DNA of 64,000 nt from Ilyomonas sp965214235 (lineage in GTDB: Bacteria; Bacteroidota; Bacteroidia; Chitinophagales; Chitinophagaceae), in NCBI GenBank assembly GCA_965214235.1, contig CBDCBH010000003.1:806001-870000 (forward strand), in the 5' to 3' direction. The translations under genes were made by a program, and so were the position numbers. The notes under the pieces were generated by a model, which saw only the letters and a list, made by a program, of their open reading frames with translations, made no database searches and was not told the origin of the DNA. Shown piece after piece: positions 26,155 through 35,400 of the stretch. Position 1 is the stretch's first letter, and every line of letters begins with the position of its first letter.

Positions 26155-27310
26155 ACTTGCTTACAGCCAAAGCTTTTACCCGCTTCGCTTCCGGCTTCAT
26201 TTTCTTCTTTCTGCCACGCCATAGTAAGAAGCCAGTAACGGGCAAACTTGCTGCTACAAAAGAGCCGAAAAAAGCAAGAATTTTGGTAGGCAACCCACCA
26301 ATGGCGCCAACATGAATGTCGTAGTTCATGCGTTGCAATTTATCGGCGGCGCTGGCGTTTGCATACTTTCCTGCATACACGCCTTTTACATTGATTGGCT
26401 CTAAAGTATATTGGTCGAAATACAATGCATCACGCTTGTAATAAGTGCCTTGCCGGTGATTACTATTGATACCGGCAGGTGCATCTTTCGTTTGAGGAAA
26501 ATCAACAGAAACGCCTTCTTCCTCTTTTGTTTTTGCCACTATTTTTTGAAACAGAACATCGGTTGCAGCAAACGGCAAAGCTGTTGTTTTTATAGCTGAT
26601 GTATCAGAAAAAACCTGTTGATAAGGCGGCATTGCTTTGCCTCCTGAACTTACAAAATATACTGTTTTGGCAAACCACTGAAAACCCATCACAAGCCCGC
26701 TTGCCGAAAGACACAAAGCAATCAGCATTGTATAAAATCCGGGCACGTTATGCAAGTCATAATTCACCCTGCGCCATTTTGCCTTCCATTTAATAGTGAA
26801 GCGTTGCTTACGTGCAGCTTTGTTTTTAGGAAACCAAAGTATCAAGCCTGTAATCAGTAACACTACAAATACCAGTGTTGCACTGGCTGCAATTGGCTGC
26901 CCCCATTTAGGCGGCAACCACAAATAATAATGACCGTTTAGAACGATGCGAAAAAAATCGCGGTTCATGTTTTTTACTTTCAACACATCGCCCCTGTAAG
27001 GGTTGAGATAAAGGAGATAGTATTCTTTTGTATTGTAATAATATGCGATTGCAGCTTTGTTTCTTCCTGGATATTCTACATTAATAATCTTGCGATTGCC
27101 ACCTAAAGCAGTTTCTGCCTTTTGTTTTAGTAAAGAAGGCGCCGCATAAGGCTTGCTTTGTGTTTGCACAAATTGCTCCCGAATTGTAAGGCTTTCAATT
27201 TCTTTTTGAAACACCAGCATACATCCTGTAATGCCCAAAAAGCAAACAATGATACCGGAACTTAAGCCCAGCCACAAATGAATAACGCCTACTATTTTTT
27301 TGAAACGCAT
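26153..27310 (-). CDS. PepSY-associated membrane protein
   Basis: This 385-residue inner-membrane protein has about four membrane helices. The first (GVIHLWLGLSSGIIVCFLGI) is typical of PepSY_TM proteins, with others near residues 140-160, 190-212 and 345-365, and two periplasmic PepSY-like regions between. Such proteins are thought to reduce ferric siderophores or act in iron uptake. It follows the TonB-dependent siderophore receptor gene on the same strand after 87 nt, which supports an iron role. Confidence 0.88.
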   Translation of the reverse strand: MRFKKIVGVIHLWLGLSSGIIVCFLGITGCMLVFQKEIESLTIREQFVQTQSKPYAAPSLLKQKAETALGGNRKIINVEYPGRNKAAIAYYYNTKEYYLLYLNPYRGDVLKVKNMNRDFFRIVLNGHYYLWLPPKWGQPIAASATLVFVVLLITGLILWFPKNKAARKQRFTIKWKAKWRRVNYDLHNVPGFYTMLIALCLSASGLVMGFQWFAKTVYFVSSGGKAMPPYQQVFSDTSAIKTTALPFAATDVLFQKIVAKTKEEEGVSVDFPQTKDAPAGINSNHRQGTYYKRDALYFDQYTLEPINVKGVYAGKYANASAADKLQRMNYDIHVGAIGGLPTKILAFFGSFVAASLPVTGFLLWRGRKKKMKPEAKRVKALAVSK

Positions 27311-27397
27311 TGCAGTTTGTAAAACAGAAACCGATGCAAGGGCAACGGCTTCTGTTGATGAAATAATGATAAAAACAAACGATTGTTGTGCGCTGTA

Positions 27398-29773
27398 TTA
27401 AAACCTGTAACTCACGCCCAGCCTGATGTTACGACCTGCTTCTGCCTGCCAGTAATAAACCTTGCCATAGCCATAATAAGCACCGCTGTATAAATATTTA
27501 TTCAGCAGATTGAATACATTGGCGGTAACTGTAATCTTATCTTTTTCATAATTAAGCCCACCATCCAACTTAAAGTAATCGGGCAAATTTTGCTGACCGG
27601 CAGTTCCCCAACTCCATGTGGTACGGTCAACCAGGTAAGTAAACCCGGCATTCACGCCCAAACCTTGTAAGGCTCCCTCTTGCAGTTTATAATTTAACCA
27701 CATATTGGCAGTATGCTTTGCATAGCCCGGCACTTTGTTGCCTATAGTAGCTTTGTTGGCAGCATCCGCTTTGCTTATCTTCGAGTCGTTCAGGGCATAA
27801 TTGGCAACCAGGTTTAAACCGGGCAACAATTGCCCCCGTACATCCAACTCAATGCCTTGTGTTTTTGTTTGACCAAATTGCACCACATAATTTTCACTTG
27901 CTGTGTTAGAAGGATCGGCTGTGGTTTGATTGTTTTGTAAAATACGATACAACGATAAAGAAGTGCTCCACCTGCTTTCTGCCCAATCTTTTTTTACTCC
28001 AACTTCTACGTTATTGCCGGTAACAGGCAGCACAGCTTTGCCATCCCGGCGAATGCCCGATTGCGGATCGAAAGACTGATCAAACAAGGCATATAAAGAA
28101 GTTTGTTTATCAACCGAAGCACTTAAGCCAACGCGCGGCGTGAAGCGATTGCCATTGGTGAACGTGTTGTAATTGTTTTGTTTTACGGTGGTATATCTTC
28201 CGGCTAATGTTATCCGCAGTATATTGTTGAAAAAGCCCAATTCATCCTGCAAATAAATGCCTGTGTATTCTTGTGTTACAACGCCATACTCGCCTGCACG
28301 TTGCCGTAAGCTTTTGCTTCTGTCCCATATAGGATAGCCGTTTACAGGCGTTCCGTAATTGGGTGCATATACGTTGAAATAGGCACCAACCGAATCGAGT
28401 TGATGCGATTGATTCCAGTCTGCCAGATATTCTTTATCACCCACGTCCAACCCGCCCAAAATACGATGGTGAATTGCGCCCGTTTGCACATCGCCATTCA
28501 AATACACCTGGCCGAATTTAGAAATATTGCTTGCATCCCAAATGCTTATGCTACGAATCATGTTGCCTGCCGAATCCACAGAAGAAGGCCACAATGAAGA
28601 ACCCCTTTGCCGATAGTTGAAATAAGCCGCCTGTGCCGTAAGCTTCCAGTTTGCACCGAAGTTATGTTGCAGGTTTAACGTTATACTTTGATCGTTGATA
28701 ATGGTTGGATCCAAAGCAGGCGGCATGGTGGTAAAATTGCGTGGCAGGTTGCCATAACCTTTGGTTGAAAACACATAATAGCTGCCAACATCCGACATGT
28801 TTGCATGTTGTAAAATATACTCTGTGGTCAGCGTTGTATTCTCATCAATTTTATAACTGATTACGGGTGCAATGCTGTAGCGGTTGTTGTACTCGTAAGG
28901 GCGGAATGAATTTTTGGTTTGTCCCATCAAATTTAAACGGTATAATAACTTTCCATCTTCGCTCAACTTTCCATCAAGGTCTAATGTGCTGCGGTAAAAA
29001 TCGTAGCTGCCCAGCATCAGGCTCGCTTCGCCTTTTGTTTGCCCGGTAGGCCGTTTGGTTACTATATTGTAAATGCCGCTTGGGTCGCCGTTGCTCATCA
29101 TAAAACCGGCTGGTCCTTTTACAAATTCAATGTGATCAACAAAGCTCATATCTTCTGTTAAAGGCCCCCAACTGGAAGTAATGTTCATGCCATTGCGAAA
29201 CGCCGAAGCTCTGCCACCGCGCATGTTGATGCGGGTATATAAATCGCCCCAATGCTCCAGCCTTGTAAGGCCGCTTACATTGCGTATAACACCATCGCTC
29301 ATGCTTGTAATTTGCTCATCGGCGAACATTTTGTTAGTAACAACCTGAATGTTTTGCGGCACCTCGTTTAAAGGCTCATTCAACCGCAATGTTGACGAAG
29401 GGAAATTACTTTTATAGCCGCTGCTGGCTTTTACAATCACTTCTTCCAACTGCTTTTCGGAAAGATGTAAGGAAATCACTACATGGCTAACTGCATTTTC
29501 AGTTACCGTAACAGATTGCATAACATCGTTGTAACCTGTTAATGACACTTCCAACTCGTAAACACCGCTTGCTAAATGTTGCAGGTTAAATACACCTTCT
29601 TCGTTAGTTATCGCTCCTTGCCTGCTTCCTTTTACCATCACGCTTACATAAGCCGCAGGATTGCCATCGGTTAGCTTTACAAAGCCTTTGATGCTGCCGG
29701 TTCTATTATCGGCAAAAACAAAAGCAGTTATCAACACAAAATATACACTGAGAACAATGGGTAAACATTTCAT
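27398..29773 (-). CDS. TonB-dependent siderophore receptor
   Basis: This outer-membrane receptor of 791 residues has a signal peptide ending near FVFADN. Next comes a carboxypeptidase-like regulatory beta domain (about 25-105, GSIKGFVKLTDGNPAAYVSV), then a plug domain (NVPQNIQVVTNKMFADEQ, INMRGGRASAFRNGM, VDHIEFVKGPAGFMM), and a 22-stranded barrel ending in the aromatic terminal residue (RLGVSYRF). No STN signalling domain is present, and there is no anti-sigma factor nearby, so its regulation is not via the FecIR type. The ATG at 29773 is chosen over a TTG at 29812. The gene pairs with the PepSY protein. Confidence 0.93.
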   Translation of the reverse strand: MKCLPIVLSVYFVLITAFVFADNRTGSIKGFVKLTDGNPAAYVSVMVKGSRQGAITNEEGVFNLQHLASGVYELEVSLTGYNDVMQSVTVTENAVSHVVISLHLSEKQLEEVIVKASSGYKSNFPSSTLRLNEPLNEVPQNIQVVTNKMFADEQITSMSDGVIRNVSGLTRLEHWGDLYTRINMRGGRASAFRNGMNITSSWGPLTEDMSFVDHIEFVKGPAGFMMSNGDPSGIYNIVTKRPTGQTKGEASLMLGSYDFYRSTLDLDGKLSEDGKLLYRLNLMGQTKNSFRPYEYNNRYSIAPVISYKIDENTTLTTEYILQHANMSDVGSYYVFSTKGYGNLPRNFTTMPPALDPTIINDQSITLNLQHNFGANWKLTAQAAYFNYRQRGSSLWPSSVDSAGNMIRSISIWDASNISKFGQVYLNGDVQTGAIHHRILGGLDVGDKEYLADWNQSHQLDSVGAYFNVYAPNYGTPVNGYPIWDRSKSLRQRAGEYGVVTQEYTGIYLQDELGFFNNILRITLAGRYTTVKQNNYNTFTNGNRFTPRVGLSASVDKQTSLYALFDQSFDPQSGIRRDGKAVLPVTGNNVEVGVKKDWAESRWSTSLSLYRILQNNQTTADPSNTASENYVVQFGQTKTQGIELDVRGQLLPGLNLVANYALNDSKISKADAANKATIGNKVPGYAKHTANMWLNYKLQEGALQGLGVNAGFTYLVDRTTWSWGTAGQQNLPDYFKLDGGLNYEKDKITVTANVFNLLNKYLYSGAYYGYGKVYYWQAEAGRNIRLGVSYRF

Positions 29774-29809
29774 AATAAATACTTGTTTGCTTGCATTTTT
29801 AATTGGCTG

Positions 29810-29817
29810 CAAAAGTA
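29810..29817 (-). promoter_or_regulatory. -7 box of siderophore receptor gene
   Basis: TACTTTTG on the minus strand matches TAnnTTTG, 36 nt upstream of the start codon. No -33 box was found. A Fur-type operator was not recognised. Confidence 0.35.
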
Positions 29818-29977
29818 GATATGCTGAAAAAGAGGCAGGATACAGATAGGGAAATCTTCTTACGAAATGCGTAATAATAACGAGTCTGCCACTGTAAATT
29901 AGCAGCAGAACAAAGAGGAACTACAAGCTTTGTATTTCGAAAAAGGAGTACTGATAAGTAATAGAAAATGTTACAGG

Positions 29978-31108
29978 CTACACCGCAGGCTCTTGTTGGG
30001 AAAGACAATGAAAACTGCCCAGGCCCCAGATAATATCGGTTGAATCAATGCCGATTACTTCACGGTTGGGAAAGCATTGCGCAATAATTTGTAAAGCCAC
30101 TTCATCTTTTTTACAACGAAAAGTTGGCACAATTACAAAACGGTTGCAGATATAAAAATTAGTATAAGAAGCCGGCAACAATTGGTCTTGGTAAATAACA
30201 ACGTCCGGCATTGGAAGTTCAATAATGTTCAATTGCTTTCCATTCAATAAGCGCATCTGTTGAAGCTGTTTTAAATTGCGTTGCAACGGCGCATAGTTTT
30301 CGTCGTTTTTATTTGCTTCAATTACAGTTACAACGGTGTCTTCATTTACAAACCGAACGGTATCATCAATATGCCCGTCGGTATCATCGCCCACAATGCC
30401 TTCATCCACCCATAAAATTTGTTCAACACCGTAATAATTGATGAGATAATTTTCAATCTGCCTTTGCGATAAATGCGGGTTTCTGTTTTTATTTAATAGA
30501 CAACTTTTTGAAGTTAATAAAGTGCCCATTCCATTAAATTCAACCGATCCGCCTTCCATAACAATACGAGGATAAAATACCGGAAGATTAAATGTTTTTG
30601 CAATTAATGTAGGCACAACATCATCCTTATCGAATGGAGGATATTTGTTGCCCCAGGCGTTGTAATCCCAGTCAATCACCGCTTTCTTTTGCTCCACTTT
30701 GGGGTTAATAATAAAAGCCGGACCATGATCTCTGCACCACGCATCGTTGGTTGGATTGAAGTAAAATTCTACGTTGTTTATGTTCGCGCCTGCATCTCTC
30801 AAAACCTTACTGGCAGACGCTTTCATGGCTTCATCAACAATATTGATGCGCACTTTTTCGCTTTGCGACAAATATTTTACAAACAAAGAGTAGGAAGCAA
30901 AAACGCTTTCAATTTTTCCGGGCCAGCTTTCTTCTTTATGAGGCCAACTCAACCATGTGGCTTCATGCTGTTCCCATTCAGCAGGAAAGAAATAACCCAA
31001 TTGTTTTGGAGTTGGAGAGTCGGGAAGTTGGAAGGTCGGAGAGACAGGAAGTCCGGAAGTTTGCAAGTCCGGAGGATTAGAAAGTGGTTGACTGATAGAT
31101 TTATTCAC
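29978..31108 (-). CDS. aguA: agmatine deiminase with repeat-derived N-terminus
   Basis: This guanidino-group hydrolase of 376 residues converts agmatine to N-carbamoylputrescine for polyamine synthesis. The conserved part begins at PKQLGYFFPAEWEQHEATWLSWPH. The catalytic set is visible as MEGGSVEFNG, DGHIDDTVRF and the nucleophile Cys in GSFHCLSQQEP (commonly GGNIHCITQQ). Before it lie about 33 residues of Pro/Ser/Thr-rich sequence (SGLPVSPTFQLPDSPT) translated from a heptamer repeat tract. No ATG exists upstream of the conserved block, so the only plausible starts are GTG at 31108 or a TTG at the LGYFF segment. The partner gene aguB lies upstream, but a four-helix-bundle gene now sits between them. 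Confidence 0.9.
   Translation of the reverse strand: MNKSISQPLSNPPDLQTSGLPVSPTFQLPDSPTPKQLGYFFPAEWEQHEATWLSWPHKEESWPGKIESVFASYSLFVKYLSQSEKVRINIVDEAMKASASKVLRDAGANINNVEFYFNPTNDAWCRDHGPAFIINPKVEQKKAVIDWDYNAWGNKYPPFDKDDVVPTLIAKTFNLPVFYPRIVMEGGSVEFNGMGTLLTSKSCLLNKNRNPHLSQRQIENYLINYYGVEQILWVDEGIVGDDTDGHIDDTVRFVNEDTVVTVIEANKNDENYAPLQRNLKQLQQMRLLNGKQLNIIELPMPDVVIYQDQLLPASYTNFYICNRFVIVPTFRCKKDEVALQIIAQCFPNREVIGIDSTDIIWGLGSFHCLSQQEPAV
31008..31080. repeat. left arm: GGAAGTC/GACTTCC heptamer tract
   Basis: A tract of degenerate units around GGAAGTC (forward strand) that encodes the N-terminus of aguA. Bases 31042-31071 pair with 31485-31514 at 24 of 30 positions. The 19-mer 31041-31059 recurs inverted at 53372-53390 with one mismatch. 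Confidence 0.85.
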
Positions 31109-31114
31109 GATATA

Positions 31115-31468
31115 TTATTTTAAAGAATTGCGCAAGGCATTTATCATTACCAATATTTCTTCGCATAATTTATAAACAAAAGAAAAACTGTTGTCATTGA
31201 TATAACCTCTTCGTTGTGCTAAGTACAAGCAGCCAACAACCTCAATATCAGAACGCAGAGCAATGCTTAGAAAACGATTGAATTCGGCATTGGATTGACC
31301 CGTTGAACCTTCAGCAATATTTAATGAAACCGAATCTGCAGCACGTTTGATTTGAGAAGTAAGCACAAACATTTCATCTTTTGGAAACGCTTTGGTTAAT
31401 TGGTTTACATGATCGGATAAATCAACAGCCTTCTGCCAAACAATTAATTTTTCAAACTTAAAAGGCAT
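31115..31468 (-). CDS. four-helix-bundle protein (S23/IVP-like)
   Basis: This 117-residue helical protein is of the family first seen in intervening sequences of 23S rRNA genes and related to the Avd accessory protein of diversity-generating retroelements. Typical features are the start FEKLIVWQKAVDLSDHV, the segment QIKRAADSVSLNIAEGS and the following NAEFNRFLSIALRSDIEV. The fold binds nucleic acids in Avd; the function of stand-alone copies is unknown. Here it lies inside an inverted repeat (31042-31071 and 31485-31514) between aguB and aguA, with its stop 6 nt before the GTG of aguA. No reverse transcriptase or variable repeat is present, so it is not a diversity-generating retroelement. 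Confidence 0.88.
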   Translation of the reverse strand: MPFKFEKLIVWQKAVDLSDHVNQLTKAFPKDEMFVLTSQIKRAADSVSLNIAEGSTGQSNAEFNRFLSIALRSDIEVVGCLYLAQRRGYINDNSFSFVYKLCEEILVMINALRNSLK

Positions 31469-31484
31469 TGTAACATTTTTCTTT

Positions 31485-31514
31485 CTGACTTCCAGACTTT
31501 CCGACTTCCTGACT
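31485..31514. repeat. right arm: GACTTCC heptamer tract
   Basis: Reads GACTTCC-A-GACTTTCC-GACTTCC-T-GACT and starts right after the aguB stop codon. It is the inverted partner of 31042-31071. Confidence 0.85.
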
Positions 31515-31515
31515 T

Positions 31516-32391
31516 CTATTCCGCATCTATAAACCGCTTTGTTATCTCTCCATAACTATCAATTCTTCTATCGCGCAGAAACGGCCAGTGCGTACGATAA
31601 GTATCTGTTTTATCCGTATCAATCTCAATAACAGCAACTTCTTCTTCATCGTGAGATGCTTTGTACAAAAGGTTTCCAAACGGATTGGAAACAAACGAGC
31701 CTCCCCAAAATTTCATTTGTCCGTCCTGCTCTAAACCCACTCTGTTCACGCTTACTACATGCACGCCGTTGGCAACCGCGTGACTGCGTTGAATGGTTTG
31801 CCACGCATTGTATTGCTCGCTGTTGGTAACATCGTCCTGCAAATGATGCCAGCCAATTGCGGTTGGAAAAAATAAAATTTCTGCACCCATTAACGATGTT
31901 ATTCTTGCAGCTTCGGGGTACCATTGATCCCAGCAGATAAGCACGCCAATTTTTGCATATTTGGTGTTCCATACTTTATAACCCAAATCGCCGGGCGTGA
32001 AGTAAAATTTTTCGTAGTAAGAAGGATCATCAGGGATATGCATCTTTCTGTATTTGCCTAAATAAGTTCCATCTGCATCCAGCACTGCTGTTGTGTTGTG
32101 ATAAATTCCCTGCGTTCTTTTTTCAAAGAGCGAAGCAATAATAACCACATTGAATTCGACTGCCAATTTACTTAACGCATCAGTAGAAGAACCGGGTATT
32201 GATTCGGCTAATGTAAAATTTTCATACTCTTCCACATTACAGAAATACAGCGAAGTAAACAGTTCCTGCAGGCAAACAATCTGCGCGCCTTTTGCAGCGG
32301 CTTCCCTTATTTTTTCGATGGCTTTATTAAGATTGGCTTCCCTATCAGCAACGCAACTCATTTGCACAAGACCCACTTTTACCTGGCTCAT
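31516..32391 (-). CDS. aguB: N-carbamoylputrescine amidohydrolase
   Basis: This 291-residue nitrilase-superfamily enzyme turns N-carbamoylputrescine into putrescine, the step after agmatine deiminase. The Glu-Lys-Cys triad is visible: Glu in VCLQELFTSLYF, Lys in YRKMHIPDD and Cys in VLICWDQWYPEAAR. The length and the IPDDPSYYEKFYFTPGD block are diagnostic for the plant/bacterial AguB group. A consensus -7 box lies 15 nt upstream. Its stop codon directly meets the repeat arm at 31485-31514. Confidence 0.95.
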   Translation of the reverse strand: MSQVKVGLVQMSCVADREANLNKAIEKIREAAAKGAQIVCLQELFTSLYFCNVEEYENFTLAESIPGSSTDALSKLAVEFNVVIIASLFEKRTQGIYHNTTAVLDADGTYLGKYRKMHIPDDPSYYEKFYFTPGDLGYKVWNTKYAKIGVLICWDQWYPEAARITSLMGAEILFFPTAIGWHHLQDDVTNSEQYNAWQTIQRSHAVANGVHVVSVNRVGLEQDGQMKFWGGSFVSNPFGNLLYKASHDEEEVAVIEIDTDKTDTYRTHWPFLRDRRIDSYGEITKRFIDAE

Positions 32392-32405
32392 TTTAAAAAT
32401 TTATG

Positions 32406-32413
32406 CAAAGGTA
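32406..32413 (-). promoter_or_regulatory. -7 box of aguB
   Basis: TACCTTTG on the minus strand is a full consensus match, 14 nt before the aguB start codon. No -33 box was found. Confidence 0.45.
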
Positions 32414-32481
32414 TTTTATCTGCAAGGCATTTGAAAACGATTGAAAAATCTTATCGCTTTTTTGATAGTTCTTTGTATTTA

Positions 32482-35400
32482 TCAATTATTCACAAGTGCC
32501 AGTTCAACATAAAAAGTTGTGCCTTTGCCTTCAATGGTATGAAACCAGATTTTACCGCCGGCATTTTCGGTAATGCGTTTGCAAATGGCAAGCCCCAGGC
32601 CTGTTCCCGAGCTTTTGGTGGTGAAGTTGGGTTCAAAAATATGAGCCAGTTTATCTGCCGAAATACCGGTACCATTATCGCTGATAGATACCTGCACACA
32701 ATTGCTTTTGAGACGCTGGTTTATCACAATGGTGAGTGCTTCGTTATTGTTACTGTTGTGCGCTTCTCCGGCGTTTTTTAAAAGGTTGGTAAACAACCGG
32801 CTCATTTGCGTTTTATCAGCTTGAATGATATAATCTTCATAAGGTTTTTCGTATTGTATTACAGCATCGCTGCCGGTGGTATGCAACAAGCAAAGCGACT
32901 CTAATAAATGTGAAAGATTCATCACTTCCGGTGTTGCCTGATTGATATTAGCAAACTGCGCAAAATCGCCTGCAATTTTAGCAAGCTGATCGGTTTGTTC
33001 AATTAAAGTAGAAGACATAGTCAACGCAAGTTCTTTTACATTTAAAGCATTGCTGTTGATGGCTTTTTGCAAATACTGCGCGCTTAACTTCATAGGCGTA
33101 AGCGGGTTTTTTATTTCGTGCGCCACCTGCCTTGCCATCTCCTGCCATGCGCCATTGCGCTCGCTGCGGGCAAGGGCTGCGGCGCTTTCTTCCAATCGCT
33201 CCACCATTTGGTTGAATGTTGTAACCAACACACTGATTTCATCATTGCGTTTCCATTCAATTTTTTCAATTTTTCCCCCGAAATGAAAGTCGCGCATTTT
33301 GTTGCCAATTTGTACTAACGAAGAAGTAATACTTCGTGTTAAAAAGATGGCAACCACACCTGCAAACACAAAAATGACAGCATTTAAATTAATGAGCGTT
33401 ACCAATAAATTGGATACCTCCTGGTTCACTTCCATTTCTGAATTGAGATAGGGAATGTTGAGATAGGCAATGGTTTCGTCATTATCATTTTTTATCGGCG
33501 CATACATGCTTACAAACGGAAAGCTTTTGATATATTCATCCTGAAAATACAAAATGCTGTGCTTGTTCTTCAGCATGTTGTAAGCCATTGGCTGCATTTT
33601 ATTACTTAAAATCTGCCGGTTATAAATGTAAGGCTGCGTTGATAATTTTAAATCTCCGCTTACATCATATAAGTTAATATCGGTGTTGTTAAGGCTGGCT
33701 ATTTCAACAATTTTTCTATCAATATCGGTGTTGGTTCCTATCGCATCCCAATTAGAAAAAATAAGCTGACTTCGGGTTGCATTTTGTACTTCGTTAGTAA
33801 TTACCTGAATTGTTTTTACCAATTTTTCCTGCGTTGAATTATTAAACCGATCAATGAAAAAACGAATGGTAATAAACCCGATTACCACAAAAGAAAAAAA
33901 GCTAAGAAGGATAATGGTTGCTTGCACTTGCGTGCGAACATTGAAAGAAAAAAGCTGTCCGAATGAATGGGGCAAACTTTTTTGCTGCATAAAAAAAGCA
34001 GCGATTTCAATAAGGCAGGTAAACAAAATAAGTGATATAAAAAGTAATGCAAACAGAGTAAGGAATTCTGCACTTGATAAGTTTTTCTTTACCAGAATTA
34101 TTACTTTGTTATTGCTGGCTTTATACCAAACTTCGCTATAAGTTCCTACTATATTTTCTTCAAATTGTTTCTTTGGAATTTGGTTTTGTAACAACGTATC
34201 AGCAAAAGGGTATCCGGCAGAAAAATTGGTTAAATCATTATCTTCATACACAGCGAATAAATAGTTGTCGGTTTCAGTTTGAATATCGCCCGCCTGCCGG
34301 AATAATTCCGGATATAAAGCATCGGTTTTATAACGCTTAGGCTTTGCAACCACAACAACATGAGCCACCAAACCTGAATCGGGAAGAGCTATATCTTTTC
34401 GAAAAATATAACTGTAAGCATTAGAGTTGTCTTTAAAAAAAGATAACCCGGCCGAGTTTTTATTGCGATAGCGAATAACAGAATTTCGAATTACATTATC
34501 AATTACAGAATAAGACGTTTCATCATCATTATATAAACTTTGCCCGGCTTTATCAAACGCGTAGATGCGTGTATCAAACTTGTTTAAATAGCCCGAAAAA
34601 TCGGCATTTACCAAACTGTCTTTCAGGTAACGGTTAGCATCTTCATCATAAAACCGCTTGTAATTTTTTTGCAGAAAAGTATCTGAAAAACCAGCCACTG
34701 CAACGCGCAAAACGTTCTCGCTATACGGATCGGATTGGCGTGCAAATTTTTCTGCCAGTTCTTTTCGTTGCTCTAAATCAACCTTCTTTTTTAACTCTAC
34801 CAAAAGAAAAGAAACAGATACCGCAAACACTATTATCCAAAGTAAAAAAAAGGAAGATTCAAACAGACTTATGAGCCTGTCCTGCTGGCGTGCGTGAAGC
34901 AAAACCAAATAACCGATAAGCCACAAAAGCGCACCTAATTTAATGAGTGATGTAGGTTGCTGCAATTGAAACGACAGTACCAGCAAGCCTGCTGCAGCAA
35001 CCGTGGCAATAATAACCGGCAAAGAAAAACCGGCTTTGTAGGCGGCAATTATGCAAAGCCATGAAATATAATAAAATGTAAGAATGATAAATACAAGAAT
35101 GATGAAACCTACTACCGTAAAAATGCTTAATTTAAAGAAGTTGGTAACATCGAACGAGCCATGCAATGTGAAGAGCAAAGCTTCGATAATGTTACAGGCA
35201 ACGTTGGTAATAACAGCGAGAAAACACAACGAAACAACAGCCACAGCAGCGTTGTATTTTGGCGGATACACAATGCGCCGCTGAAAGAAAAACAAAAAGG
35301 CAACCAAAACAAAAACAAAGATGGTGCTGATTAAAAAATCGCTTGACGAAACGCTTGCACCCAACAACATTTTTGATGAAATGGTAAAGTTGCTAAACAC

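Noticed and set aside
31115..31468. Diversity-generating retroelement accessory gene (Avd)
   Set aside because: No reverse transcriptase, template repeat or variable repeat in the neighbourhood; the gene is a stand-alone four-helix-bundle copy.
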